23,146 bases of DNA from positions 1 to 23,146 of the forward strand of contig SKWE01000104.1 in assembly GCA_007129055.1 (NCBI GenBank). Reading direction: 5' to 3'. The DNA is from Syntrophomonadaceae bacterium (GTDB taxonomy: Bacteria; Bacillota; Dethiobacteria; DTU022). Under the pieces are notes generated by a model that was not told where the DNA came from, made no database searches, and worked only from the letters and a program-made list of their open reading frames with translations. Shown in pieces: positions 13,876 through 22,182 of the stretch. Within the stretch, counting starts at the first letter, position 1. Every line of letters begins with the position of its first letter. The position numbers and the translations under genes are program-made.

Positions 13876-14647
13876 TCCAAGGGTTAATAACGGCCGTCGT
13901 GCCAAAAAACCGAAGAAAGAGCTGAGCAGTCCCCTGTGGATGACTACTTACTCAGATATGGTCACTTTGCTGCTTACATTTTTCATCTTGCTATTTACCA
14001 TGTCTGTAATCGATATTGAAAGGTTCCAGACTGTGATTATATCGATTAGAACTTCTTTCATGGGCTATACGGGTATAATGGAGCAGACCCCGGATCCTTT
14101 TGAATCGCCGGATGATTCCAGGTCTTTTGAGGATGGTTTTTTCTCTGAAGCGGCAATGCTTGAGCGGGCCCGGGAAGCAGAAGCAATTATGGCCATGGTT
14201 GAGGCATTTCTTGCTGAAATCGGGCTTGAAGGTCAGGTTGAAGTGCGCCTTGACGAACGGGGAGTAGTGATGGAACTGCCTGACTATATATTTTTTGAAC
14301 GCGCCAGGGCTGATTTAAGGCTTGAGGCAAGGGAAGTTCTCGATAAGTTTTCTGAGCTTTTTGTAAATCTCGGCAGGGGGATTATTGTTGAAGGGCATAC
14401 CTGTAACCTGCCGATTAATGTGCCGGAATTTCCCAGCAATTGGGAACTGTCGGTAATCAGGGCAGTGCGTGTTACGCGTTACCTGGTGGAAGAAAGGGGG
14501 CTGGATCCCCACTTGTTCACCGCAACAGGATACGGTGAATTCCAGCCGCTTGAACCAAACCTCAGCCCTGAATCGAGGGCCAGGAACCGCAGGGTAACTA
14601 TAGTTATTTCTGTTTTTACCCCGCAAAGATCTATCGAAGCCTATTAG
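13868..14647 (+). CDS. motB: Flagellar stator protein MotB
   Basis: MotB anchors the stator to peptidoglycan and carries the ion path. A basic tail (NNGRRAKKPKKE) is followed by one membrane helix with the essential aspartate in TTYSDMVTLLLTFFILLF (Asp30), then a linker and an OmpA/MotB peptidoglycan-binding domain (about residues 130-250). The OmpA core is visible as IIVEGHTCNLPI, SNWELSVIRAVRVTRYL, FTATGYGEFQP and NRRVTIVI. The usual HTDN tetrad reads HTCN here (Cys179 in place of Asp). At 259 residues it is full length. It overlaps motA by 8 nt, and fliL follows after 17 nt. Confidence 0.96.
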   Translation: MSNPRVNNGRRAKKPKKELSSPLWMTTYSDMVTLLLTFFILLFTMSVIDIERFQTVIISIRTSFMGYTGIMEQTPDPFESPDDSRSFEDGFFSEAAMLERAREAEAIMAMVEAFLAEIGLEGQVEVRLDERGVVMELPDYIFFERARADLRLEAREVLDKFSELFVNLGRGIIVEGHTCNLPINVPEFPSNWELSVIRAVRVTRYLVEERGLDPHLFTATGYGEFQPLEPNLSPESRARNRRVTIVISVFTPQRSIEAY

Positions 14648-14664
14648 GATTAGGAGGCGTTTAA

Positions 14665-15177
14665 ATGGCAGCAGATGCAAGAGCTGAACAGGGCGAAGCT
14701 GAAAGCAAAGAAGGTAAAAAGGAGAAAAAAAGAAAACCTGTTATTCTTTTTATAATCATCGGAGTTGTTCTCCTTTTAATACTTGGTACAGCTGCTTTCT
14801 TTATTTTCTTTGGCGGAGGCCTGCCTTTTATGGGCTCAGACGATACGGATGCCCAGGAAGAGGTAGCTGTGCCTCCACGCTTTACTTACCCAATGGCTGA
14901 ATTTCAGGTTAACCTTTATGACCCGGTGGCCAGGCGTTTTCTGCGGATGAAGATTGACCTGGCTTATGATGAAAGAGCATTGAATAAAGAGATTGAAACT
15001 AGGGAGTCGGAATTAAGGTCCAGCATAATTGAAGTTTTACGCAGTAAAACTGTTGATGACCTGGATGAGCCCGGGGGAATGAAAGCCCTGGAAGAAGATT
15101 TGTTGGAAGTTGTTAATAATGTTCTTCTTGAAGGTGAAGTAAGGGCAATTTATTATAAAGAATTTATTTTTCAGTAA
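14665..15177 (+). CDS. fliL: Flagellar basal-body-associated protein FliL
   Basis: FliL is a single-pass membrane protein that surrounds and supports the stator. A basic cytoplasmic tail rich in Lys and Glu (residues 1-24) precedes a membrane helix at about 25-50 (VILFIIIGVVLLLILG). The periplasmic domain has the family pattern MAEFQVNLYDPVARRFLRMKIDLAYD and a C-terminal NNVLLEGEVRAIYYKEFIFQ (family: V-x-x-V-x-F-x-x-F-I-x-Q). The 170 residues are normal. ATG 14665 follows AGGAGG. The gene downstream is fliN, only 20 nt away, where fliM would normally be. Confidence 0.95.
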   Translation: MAADARAEQGEAESKEGKKEKKRKPVILFIIIGVVLLLILGTAAFFIFFGGGLPFMGSDDTDAQEEVAVPPRFTYPMAEFQVNLYDPVARRFLRMKIDLAYDERALNKEIETRESELRSSIIEVLRSKTVDDLDEPGGMKALEEDLLEVVNNVLLEGEVRAIYYKEFIFQ

Positions 15178-15197
15178 CATGTTGGGGAGGCTAAAGT

Positions 15198-15620
15198 ATG
15201 TCAGGTGGAGCCTGGGATGACAGGCATCTCTCTTCAGAAGAAGGGGCAAACAGTATCATTGATGATAATTCAGGGCAGCCGGATATTAAAAAGGTTGTAT
15301 TCGAACCTTTAAACAAGACTGAGTCTGTTGCACCGAAGAAAGGCATAAGCCCGGAATTTCACGGGGTTACTTTAAATGTTGGTGCCGAATTAGGTAAGGT
15401 TCAGCTAAAGGTTCGTGAGTTGATAAATCTTGAAGAGGGCTCTGTTCTTCAACTGAACAGGGTTGCCGATGAGAGAGTATTAATACTTGTTAACGGCACA
15501 CCTTTTGCGCATGGTGAAATTGTGGTTATCAACGATCGTTTTGGGGTCAGGGTTACTTCCCTGGTCAGCGAAAATGAAAATGCCGGGAATGAGCAGGGAA
15601 AGAAGGTTAACAATGGGTGA
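15198..15620 (+). CDS. fliN: Flagellar motor switch protein FliN (SPOA-only short form)
   Basis: FliN forms the base of the C-ring and helps dock the export ATPase complex. The 140-residue protein has one SPOA domain (about 52-125): ISPEFHGVTLNVGAELGKVQ, VRELINLEEGSVLQLN, VLILVNGTPFAHGEIVVIND and RFGVRVTSL. The acidic N-terminal tail begins MSGGAWDDRHLSSEEGANSI; the L-S-x-E-E spacing loosely recalls the CheY-P-binding start of FliM and FliY (LSQEEIDALL). There is no CheC-like domain, so this is FliN rather than Firmicute-type FliY. fliM is missing immediately upstream. A GGGGAGG site precedes ATG 15198, and the end overlaps fliO by 8 nt. Confidence 0.9.
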   Translation: MSGGAWDDRHLSSEEGANSIIDDNSGQPDIKKVVFEPLNKTESVAPKKGISPEFHGVTLNVGAELGKVQLKVRELINLEEGSVLQLNRVADERVLILVNGTPFAHGEIVVINDRFGVRVTSLVSENENAGNEQGKKVNNG

Positions 15621-15996
15621 TTATGGTTTACTTTTACAATCTATGGGGTTTCTGATCCTGATTATTTTGCTGGCATACTTTGTTCTGCGCTATGGATTAA
15701 GGTCTCTCTATAAAGGGATGAACGGTGGTTATATGAAAATCCTGGAAAGAGTTCCCATTGATCCCAAGAGCGGCTCTGCTTTAATCCTGGTCCAGGTAGG
15801 CAGGGAAGTATACCTGGTCGGCACGGCCCAGGGTGGGGTAAGCTTGCTGAAAACCTTTAACTGGAAAGATATGCAGTATGCTGAAGATGAGGAAGGCGAA
15901 AAAAATGATGGGATCAAGGGTTCATTTACTAAAATTTTAGACGGTCTGAAGAAAAACAGGTTTAACAAAAAAGATCAGGAGCACGGGGGGAACTGA
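15613..15996 (+). CDS. fliO: Flagellar biosynthetic protein FliO (FliZ of Bacillus)
   Basis: FliO is a small membrane protein that helps assemble the FliP ring of the export gate. The 127-residue product begins with a short N-terminus and one membrane helix (about residues 7-26, LLQSMGFLILIILLAYFVLR). It is followed by the FliO domain: MKILERVPIDPKSGSALILV, then VGREVYLVGTAQGGVSLL (family: G-x-x-L-L-G-V-T...I-x-L-L). The C-terminal tail is charged (GLKKNRFNKKDQEHGGN). ATG 15613 overlaps the fliN stop and gives the family start; longer in-frame versions would only add fliN-overlapping sequence. It overlaps fliP by one base (TGATG). Confidence 0.9.
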   Translation: MGDYGLLLQSMGFLILIILLAYFVLRYGLRSLYKGMNGGYMKILERVPIDPKSGSALILVQVGREVYLVGTAQGGVSLLKTFNWKDMQYAEDEEGEKNDGIKGSFTKILDGLKKNRFNKKDQEHGGN

Positions 15997-16775
15997 TGAC
16001 AGCAAGTGTAAAACGAGGCCTTATTATATTCTTTTTTATAATGTTCCTGGTTTACGGTTTTTTCCCTGCTGCCGCAGAAGCGGCACAGCCAATTCAGTTT
16101 CCCGAGGTTAATCTCCAGATCGGAGGGGAAGGGGAAGAAGATCCTGAGGCCCTGGTAGGGTTTTTACAGCTCCTGCTGATTATTGCGCTTCTTACCCTGG
16201 CGCCGGCTTTTGTAATTTTAACAACATCTTTTACCAGGATTGTTATTGTTCTTTCCTTTGCCCGGAATGCCATGGCCACCCAGCAGATTCCGCCTAACCA
16301 GGTGCTGATAGGCCTGGCCCTGTTCTTAACTTTTTTTGTAATGCAGCCTACCCTGGCTGAAATAAATGAAATAGCGGTACAGCCTTATATTGAAGGCGAA
16401 ATTGAACAGGAACTGGCGCTTGAACTTGGCGCAGAACCGCTGCGAGATTTCATGTATTATCACACCAGGGAAAAGGATCTGTCGCTCTTTGTTAATATAT
16501 CGGGAATGGAGCAGCCTGAAACCCAGGCCGATGTTCCCCTGCATGTCCTTATTCCTGCTTTTGTGATCAGTGAATTAAAAACTGCTTTTCAGATGGGTTT
16601 TATGCTTTATGTGCCGTTTCTAATTATTGACATGGTGGTTGCCAGCACCCTGATGTCGATGGGGATGTTTATGCTGCCGCCGGTCATTGTTTCAATGCCT
16701 TTCAAGCTTTTACTTTTTATCCTGGTTGACGGTTGGCACCTGGTGGTCAGATCTCTGTTAGAGAGTTTTAATTAG
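15996..16775 (+). CDS. fliP: Flagellar type III export gate protein FliP
   Basis: FliP forms the core of the helical export channel with FliQ and FliR. The 259 residues start with a cleavable-looking signal peptide (positive MTASVKRG, hydrophobic 9-23, AAAEAA cleavage region near 25-30), as is normal for FliP. Conserved blocks include LLTLAPAFVILTTSFTRIVI, LSFARNAMATQQIPPNQVLI, GLALFLTFFVMQP, then HVLIPAFVISELKTAFQMGF and the final SMGMFMLPPVIVSMPFKLLL. ATG 15996 overlaps the fliO stop and follows GGGGGG. fliQ follows 14 nt after its stop with its own GGAGGG site. Confidence 0.98.
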   Translation: MTASVKRGLIIFFFIMFLVYGFFPAAAEAAQPIQFPEVNLQIGGEGEEDPEALVGFLQLLLIIALLTLAPAFVILTTSFTRIVIVLSFARNAMATQQIPPNQVLIGLALFLTFFVMQPTLAEINEIAVQPYIEGEIEQELALELGAEPLRDFMYYHTREKDLSLFVNISGMEQPETQADVPLHVLIPAFVISELKTAFQMGFMLYVPFLIIDMVVASTLMSMGMFMLPPVIVSMPFKLLLFILVDGWHLVVRSLLESFN

Positions 16776-16789
16776 GGAGGGTCAGGCTT

Positions 16790-17056
16790 ATGACTCCTGA
16801 CGGTTTGTTAAATATAGTTCAGCAGGCAATAATGATTGTCCTAATCATGATAGCTCCGATTGTCGGCATAGGGCTGGCTGTTGGATTAGCTGTCAGTATT
16901 TTTCAGGCGACCACGCAGATCCAGGAACCGACCCTCGCTTTTGTGCCAAAAATTGTAGCAGTGCTGCTTTCCATAATGATTTTCGGGGGATGGGTTTTTG
17001 GGAACGTTGTTTCTTTTACCCTCCAGCTGTGGGGAGAGGGTTTAACCATGCTTTGA
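16790..17056 (+). CDS. fliQ: Flagellar type III export gate protein FliQ
   Basis: FliQ is a small two-helix membrane protein that wraps the FliP-FliR core of the export gate. The 88 residues form two hydrophobic hairpins: about 14-40 (IMIVLIMIAPIVGIGLAVGL) and 53-75 (IVAVLLSIMIFGGWVFG). Between them lies the signature SIFQATTQIQEPTLAFVPKI (family: Q-A-x-T-Q-I-x-E-x-T-L-x-F-x-P-K). Size and motif are exactly those of the family. ATG 16790 has GGGAGGG about 8 nt upstream. fliR follows after 43 nt, one of the longer gaps in this part of the operon; I see no hairpin in it. Confidence 0.98.
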   Translation: MTPDGLLNIVQQAIMIVLIMIAPIVGIGLAVGLAVSIFQATTQIQEPTLAFVPKIVAVLLSIMIFGGWVFGNVVSFTLQLWGEGLTML

Positions 17057-17099
17057 TAACTGCGAATAAACATGAAAGGTGGCGAATGGAGGTTGTTAA

Positions 17100-17879
17100 G
17101 TGGAAGGGCTATTTCCTCTCAATTTAGAGAACTGGTTAACTTATCTTTTTATCTGGGCCCGTTTGATGGGAATAGTTTTCCTGTTTCCTTATTTCAGTTA
17201 TCGCGGGATACCTTTCACCCTGCGCCTTTATTTATCGCTTGTCATAGCTTTACTGATCTTTCTATCGCTGGAAAACCAGCCCGACCTTGTTTTCAGGGGT
17301 TCCCTGGAAATGATCCTGGTTCTGGGCAGGGAGGTTTTGCTGGGCCTGGCAATCGGTTACCTGGTAACCCTGATGTTTTCACTGTTCCTGAATGCGGGCC
17401 AGATGGTGGACTTAAAATCGGGCTTGATGCTTTCAGGAGTATTTGAACCACAATTTGGCAGCCAGGTAACTTTTATGGGACAATTTTATTATTTGATTGC
17501 CCTGGTTTTTTTCCTGACCCTGAACGGTCATCACTATTTTTTGAAGGCAATTGCCGATAGTTACGTGATAATTCCGATCGGCATGGGTGTTATGAGCCCG
17601 GTGATGTCCGAAGGTGTATTAGTAATATTTGCCCATGTTTTTGCCCTGGCGTTTCAGATGGTGGCGCCAATTATAGTTATTTTGATGGTTATGGATATTG
17701 GCCTGGGATTAATTGCAAAGACGGTACCGCAGGTGCATGTGTTTATCCTGGGATTGCCTTTGAAGATAGCTTTATCAATGCTATTGTTTGCCATACTGAT
17801 TCCCATGTTCGGGATTATCTGGGAAGGTTACCTGGACACATTTATAGCTTACCTATACCGGTTTATGGAAGGGTGGTGA
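17100..17879 (+). CDS. fliR: Flagellar type III export gate protein FliR
   Basis: FliR completes the FliP-FliQ-FliR export channel. The 259-residue protein is strongly hydrophobic with about six membrane segments. Recognisable family blocks are ARLMGIVFLFPYFSYRGIP near residue 20, REVLLGLAIGYLVTLMF (about 77-93), GQMVDLKSGLMLSGVFEPQF (family: A-G-x-x-I-D-x-Q-x-G-x-x-M), and VMDIGLGLIAKTVPQVHVFI, LGLPLKIALSM near the end. GTG 17100 is chosen because GGAGG (17088-17092) lies 7 nt upstream and the N-terminus then matches the family. flhB starts 4 nt after its stop, as in most Firmicutes. Confidence 0.97.
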   Translation: MEGLFPLNLENWLTYLFIWARLMGIVFLFPYFSYRGIPFTLRLYLSLVIALLIFLSLENQPDLVFRGSLEMILVLGREVLLGLAIGYLVTLMFSLFLNAGQMVDLKSGLMLSGVFEPQFGSQVTFMGQFYYLIALVFFLTLNGHHYFLKAIADSYVIIPIGMGVMSPVMSEGVLVIFAHVFALAFQMVAPIIVILMVMDIGLGLIAKTVPQVHVFILGLPLKIALSMLLFAILIPMFGIIWEGYLDTFIAYLYRFMEGW

Positions 17880-17883
17880 GAGC

Positions 17884-18960
17884 ATGTTCCTCTTTTTTCA
17901 GGAAAGCGGAGATAAAACAGAAGACCCAACGCCGCATCGATTACGGGAAGCACGTCGCAAAGGGCAGGTCTTTAAAAGCATGGAGCTGAACTCGGCAATT
18001 AATATTCTTGCTGTTATGGCCCTTTTATTTATTTTTAGTACTATTGCCTTCCGCGGTTTTGAAGATACATTTAACCTGTTTATCGGCGGCATGCTTTCAT
18101 TTCCCCTGACTGACGCCAATACAAATGTTGTTTTCAGGGAAGCAACCATACGTTTCTTTACAATAATGGCTCCTATTTTTGTTGTTGCCCTGGTATTTGG
18201 GGTAGCTTCTAACCTTGTGCAGGTCGGTTTCCTTGTTTCCACCGAGCAGATGGCTCCCAAGCTAAACCGGTTGAACCCGCTTGAAGGTTTGAAAAAAATT
18301 GTTTCGAAAAAAGCTCTCTTTGAAATGGTTAAAGCGATACTAAAAATTGTGGTTATCAGCTCTGTAACCTACTTTTTCCTGCTCAGCCGGATGGACAGTA
18401 TGCTGTTACTTGTGAACCAGACAGTTGAGGCCAGCCTAATTGTTTTCTGGAATACCACTACAACCCTTGGTATCATTGTGGGCATGGTTTTTCTGTTTAT
18501 TGCCTTTCTCGATTATCTTTTTCAAAGGCATGAACATAAAACCAGCCTGAAGATGAGCCGTAAAGAGATAAAAGACGAATACAAGCACCTGGAAGGGGAT
18601 CCCCTTGTCAGGTCGAAAATCAGGGAAAAGCAAAGGGCCCTGGCCAGGGAAAGAATGCTCCAGGATGTGCCATCTGCGGATGTGGTTATTACAAACCCTA
18701 CGGAGATAGCGATAGCTCTAGTTTACAGGGAAGAAAGAGATGCCGCCCCCATAGTGGTGGCAAAGGGTGTGGAAGTGCTGGCCCTCAGGATCAGGGAAAT
18801 TGCCGAAGAGAACAACATAGCAATTATAGAAAACCCACCGGTTGCCCAGATGCTCTGGAAGCATACTGATATCGGTGAAATGATTCCTATAGAACTCTAC
18901 CAGGCTGTTGCAGAAATTATGGCCTTGGTCTACCAGGCAAGGGAGAAAAGTTACTTTTAA
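17884..18960 (+). CDS. flhB: Flagellar export switch protein FlhB
   Basis: FlhB is the export-gate protein that changes substrate class from rod/hook to filament after FliK signals. The 358 residues start ESGDKTEDPTPHRLREARRK (family: E-K-T-E-x-P-T-x-x-K-x-x-x-A-R-x-x-G), then four membrane segments, then the cytoplasmic domain. The self-cleavage motif N-P-T-E is intact at Asn271-Pro272-Thr273-Glu274, followed by EIAIALVYREERDAAPIVVA. The C-terminus (VPIAVQ-like IPIELYQAVAEIMALVYQ) is typical. The catalytic Asn and Pro are both present, so autocleavage should work. It is separated from flhA by 15 nt. Confidence 0.98.
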   Translation: MFLFFQESGDKTEDPTPHRLREARRKGQVFKSMELNSAINILAVMALLFIFSTIAFRGFEDTFNLFIGGMLSFPLTDANTNVVFREATIRFFTIMAPIFVVALVFGVASNLVQVGFLVSTEQMAPKLNRLNPLEGLKKIVSKKALFEMVKAILKIVVISSVTYFFLLSRMDSMLLLVNQTVEASLIVFWNTTTTLGIIVGMVFLFIAFLDYLFQRHEHKTSLKMSRKEIKDEYKHLEGDPLVRSKIREKQRALARERMLQDVPSADVVITNPTEIAIALVYREERDAAPIVVAKGVEVLALRIREIAEENNIAIIENPPVAQMLWKHTDIGEMIPIELYQAVAEIMALVYQAREKSYF

Positions 18961-18975
18961 TAGAAAGGTGGCAGG

Positions 18976-21078
18976 ATGATGGCTTTACCGCAGAAGAATC
19001 AAATTTCATTAAATACAATTGGTAAACTGTTCCGGGCAAATACCGATATAATGGCTGCAGTAGCCTTTATCTGCATGGTTGCTATTATCATCATCCCTGT
19101 TTCCACCTGGATGCTTGATATATTGCTAACACTTAACATCGCTTTTGCTTTAATAGTTTTACTTGTCACCCTATTTGCCAGCGATACCAGGGAGCTTAAT
19201 ATTTTCCCTTCTGTACTCCTCACGGCGACGCTTTTTCGCCTTGCTTTGAATATATCTTCAACCAGGCTCATTCTTTCCCAGGCGGACGCAGGTGCGGTTA
19301 TTGCAGCGTTTGGGCAATTTGTTGTGGCCGGAAACTACGTGGTTGGAATGGTTGTATTTGTTATTATTACCGTAGTTCAGTTTGTGGTTATAACAAACGG
19401 CGCCGGCCGTGTGGCTGAAGTGGCTGCCCGCTTTACCCTGGATGCGCTGCCCGGAAAGCAGATGAGTATTGATGCTGATTTCAATGCCGGCCTGATTGAT
19501 GAAGAGACAGCCAGGACCAAGCGTAAAGAGATGCAGAAGGAAGCTGATTTTTACGGTTCCATGGATGGTGCCAGCAAGTTTGTCAGGGGCGATGCTATCG
19601 CAGGTATTGTTATTGTGTTGATCAATATTCTCGGTGGACTTGGCATTGGCGTCTTTCAGCTTGGCATGTCTGTTGAAGAATCAGCCGCAATATTTACTAT
19701 ATTAACTGTTGGTGACGGCCTGGTAGCACAGGTTCCGGCGCTTCTAATTTCCACTTCTGCCGGTATGCTGGTTACCCGTTCAACTGCCGAAGCATCTTTT
19801 GGCGAAGAGATGACCACGCAACTCTCTGCTTTCCCCAAGGTGATTATGCTGGCGGCAGTTTTGCTCTTTTTCCTCGGTATAGTTCCCGGTTTGCCGCCGC
19901 TGCCATTTTTCCTGCTTGCTTTTGCAGGAGGAGCTTTATCATATGTTTTATTCCGCGACAAAAAGCAGGTAATAGCAGAGGCCGAAGCCATTGCCGAACA
20001 GGAAGCAGTAGCGCCGCCGCCCGAGCCTGATGATTTTCGCGGACTACTAAAGGTTGAGCTGCTTGAAGTGGAAATCGGCTACAATTTAGTTGATCTTACC
20101 GATGAAGCCAGGGGTGGAAACCTTTTGGAAAGAATTACAGCAGCACGTAAGAAGGCGGTTAATGAACTTGGAATTATCATACAGCCTATCAGGGTGCGCG
20201 ATAACCTACAGCTCGGACCTTTCGAATACCGGTTTAAGCTTAAAGGAAATGAAATAGCAAGGGGGCAGGTCAGACCCGGACTCTACCTGGCACTCAACCC
20301 TGAGGGTGAACTGCCGCCCGAAATTGATGGCATAGAAACACAGGAGCCTACTTTTAACCTGCCGGCAATGTGGATTTCAGCAGATCTGCGCAACCGGGCC
20401 GAAGCGCTGGGCTGTACGGTTGTGGACGCATCAACCGTTTTGATAACCCACTTAACTGAGGTTATAAAAAACAGCGCCAGCGAACTGCTTGGACGCCAGG
20501 CCGTAAAAGAAATGATTGAGTCGATCAAGGAAAGTAACCCGGCAATTGTGGAAGAACTAAGTCCCGAAGTATTGGGCCTGGGAGAAATTCAGAAAGTAAT
20601 GCAAAACCTGCTCAGGGAAAAGGTGCCCCTGCATGATATGGTTACATTACTCGAGGAACTCTCCGACCAGAGCAGGGTTACCAAAGATCTCGATACCCTT
20701 ACTGAATCGGTAAGGCAGGCGCTGCGCAGAACTATTACATCTCAGCATGTAAATTATGAAGGCAAGCTTGAAGTGGTTACTATTGACCCCAAGCTTGAGA
20801 AGAAAATATCAGAATCCATCCAGGTTACCCGCCAGGGAAGTTTCCCCGTGATGGATCCTGTTATGACCCAAAACCTGGTTGATGGTATCGGCAGGGTTGT
20901 TGATAGCCTGGCCCAAAAAGGTATTTCACCGGTTATCCTGACCTCGCCGTCCATCAGGTTACCCTTGAAACGATTACTTGACCGGTTTCACCTGCCAGTG
21001 GCAGTACTGTCCATTAACGAAATTTTGCCTGAAGTAAAAGTGGAAGCAGTAGGAGTGATAAAAGAGAATGAAGATTAG
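18976..21078 (+). CDS. flhA: Flagellar type III export gate protein FlhA
   Basis: FlhA forms the nonameric ring that receives chaperone-substrate complexes and couples export to the proton gradient. The 700-residue length is normal. Residues about 25-330 contain the membrane region, with family signatures ALNISSTRLILS and RVAEVAARFTLDALPGKQMS (the FHIPEP signature), then IDADFNAGLIDEE. The cytoplasmic domain (about 350-700) contains IRVRDNLQLGPFEYRFKLKG, then TVVDASTVLITHLTEVIKNS, EVLGLGEIQKVMQNLLREKV and a final SPSIRLPLKRLLDRF. ATG 18976 has AAAGGTGG upstream; ATG 18979 is an equally close alternative. The end overlaps flhF by 11 nt. Confidence 0.98.
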   Translation: MMALPQKNQISLNTIGKLFRANTDIMAAVAFICMVAIIIIPVSTWMLDILLTLNIAFALIVLLVTLFASDTRELNIFPSVLLTATLFRLALNISSTRLILSQADAGAVIAAFGQFVVAGNYVVGMVVFVIITVVQFVVITNGAGRVAEVAARFTLDALPGKQMSIDADFNAGLIDEETARTKRKEMQKEADFYGSMDGASKFVRGDAIAGIVIVLINILGGLGIGVFQLGMSVEESAAIFTILTVGDGLVAQVPALLISTSAGMLVTRSTAEASFGEEMTTQLSAFPKVIMLAAVLLFFLGIVPGLPPLPFFLLAFAGGALSYVLFRDKKQVIAEAEAIAEQEAVAPPPEPDDFRGLLKVELLEVEIGYNLVDLTDEARGGNLLERITAARKKAVNELGIIIQPIRVRDNLQLGPFEYRFKLKGNEIARGQVRPGLYLALNPEGELPPEIDGIETQEPTFNLPAMWISADLRNRAEALGCTVVDASTVLITHLTEVIKNSASELLGRQAVKEMIESIKESNPAIVEELSPEVLGLGEIQKVMQNLLREKVPLHDMVTLLEELSDQSRVTKDLDTLTESVRQALRRTITSQHVNYEGKLEVVTIDPKLEKKISESIQVTRQGSFPVMDPVMTQNLVDGIGRVVDSLAQKGISPVILTSPSIRLPLKRLLDRFHLPVAVLSINEILPEVKVEAVGVIKENED

Positions 21079-22180
21079 GAAATACCTGGCAGCAGATATG
21101 AAAGAAGGCCTGATTAAGATTAAAAAAGATCTTGGCCCTGAGGCAATTATCCTGCACAGCAGGCGGGTCAGGCGCAGAGGGTTGCGCGGGTTTTTCACTC
21201 CCAGGCAGGTGGAAATTATTGCCGGTGTGGATCCACTAAAAAAGGATCAACAGACCAGTGGAATCATGTTGAAAAAAGTTATGGCAAAAGAAAAAGAGAT
21301 GTCTGCCATGGCTGATGAACTCAGGTTGCTTAAAAGCACCGTTTCTGAGCTGTCAGCGGTCGCTTCAACTGCTGAAGAAGAGCATAGAGTGCCCGGGATA
21401 ATAACTAAAAAGAAAAGTTCTAATTACTGGCGCACTTACCTGGAGCACCATGATTTGGATCCAACTTTGCTGCAGGAGATTTTTGTTGAAGCAGAAGAAG
21501 ATGCTGCTGTCCCGGGCCGCATGAGCCACAGCCGCATGGCTGAAATCCTGCAGGAAAAGGCTGCCCGGAAATTCAAGTGCACTGATGGGTTCAGTCATCG
21601 TTCACAAATATTTATCGGTCCAACCGGGGTAGGCAAAACAACCACCCTGGCTAAGCTTGCGGCACGTTCGTCCTATAATGATGCTGAAAAAGTAGGATTG
21701 ATTACCATAGATCATTACCGGATAGGAGCTATAGAGCAGCTGCGCACTTACGCAGAAATAATGGATTTACCCCTTGAAGTGGTAATGACACCTCAGGATT
21801 TGTTTAAAGTAATGGTTCGGCTTGAAGATTGCAACCGAGTATTTATTGATACTGCAGGACGTTCCACCGGAAACAGGGAGCAGCTTGACGATCTTATACC
21901 ATACATAGATATGCTTGTGCCTGCTGATATATACCTGGTTATCAGCGCGACGACCCGCAGGCAGGATATTGGCTATATAGCTGAACGTTTTAAAAAACTT
22001 AAGTATAACCGGTTGATAATAACCAAGCTGGACGAAACAACAGCATACGGAGCGGTGCTCAACGGCACATACTACACCAAGATGCCCCTGGTATATTTAA
22101 CCGACGGGCAGAGGGTTCCTGAAGATTTGATCCAGGCCTCAGAGATCGATCTTGCCAAACTTTTATGGAGGACAGGTTAA
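21068..22180 (+). CDS. flhF: Flagellar biosynthesis GTPase FlhF (SRP family)
   Basis: FlhF is an SRP-type GTPase that sets where the flagellar basal body forms, together with FlhG. The 370 residues begin with the FlhF start MKIRKYLAADMKEGLIKIKK and DLGPEAIILHSRRVRRRG. A variable middle part follows, then the NG GTPase domain (about 165-370): P-loop GPTGVGKTT (184-192, Lys190), LITIDHYRIGAIEQL, the DTAGRS motif, and the guanine-specificity TKLDETTAYG. Final blocks are YLTDGQRVPEDL and the terminal helix. ATG 21068 overlaps the flhA stop. Its end overlaps the flhG ribosome binding site. Confidence 0.97.
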   Translation: MKIRKYLAADMKEGLIKIKKDLGPEAIILHSRRVRRRGLRGFFTPRQVEIIAGVDPLKKDQQTSGIMLKKVMAKEKEMSAMADELRLLKSTVSELSAVASTAEEEHRVPGIITKKKSSNYWRTYLEHHDLDPTLLQEIFVEAEEDAAVPGRMSHSRMAEILQEKAARKFKCTDGFSHRSQIFIGPTGVGKTTTLAKLAARSSYNDAEKVGLITIDHYRIGAIEQLRTYAEIMDLPLEVVMTPQDLFKVMVRLEDCNRVFIDTAGRSTGNREQLDDLIPYIDMLVPADIYLVISATTRRQDIGYIAERFKKLKYNRLIITKLDETTAYGAVLNGTYYTKMPLVYLTDGQRVPEDLIQASEIDLAKLLWRTG

Positions 22181-22182
22181 CT

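Noticed and set aside
17072..17446. Plus-strand open frame overlapping the start of fliR
   Set aside because: It is out of frame with fliR, has a low-complexity Pro/Gly-rich product, and fliR is unambiguous.
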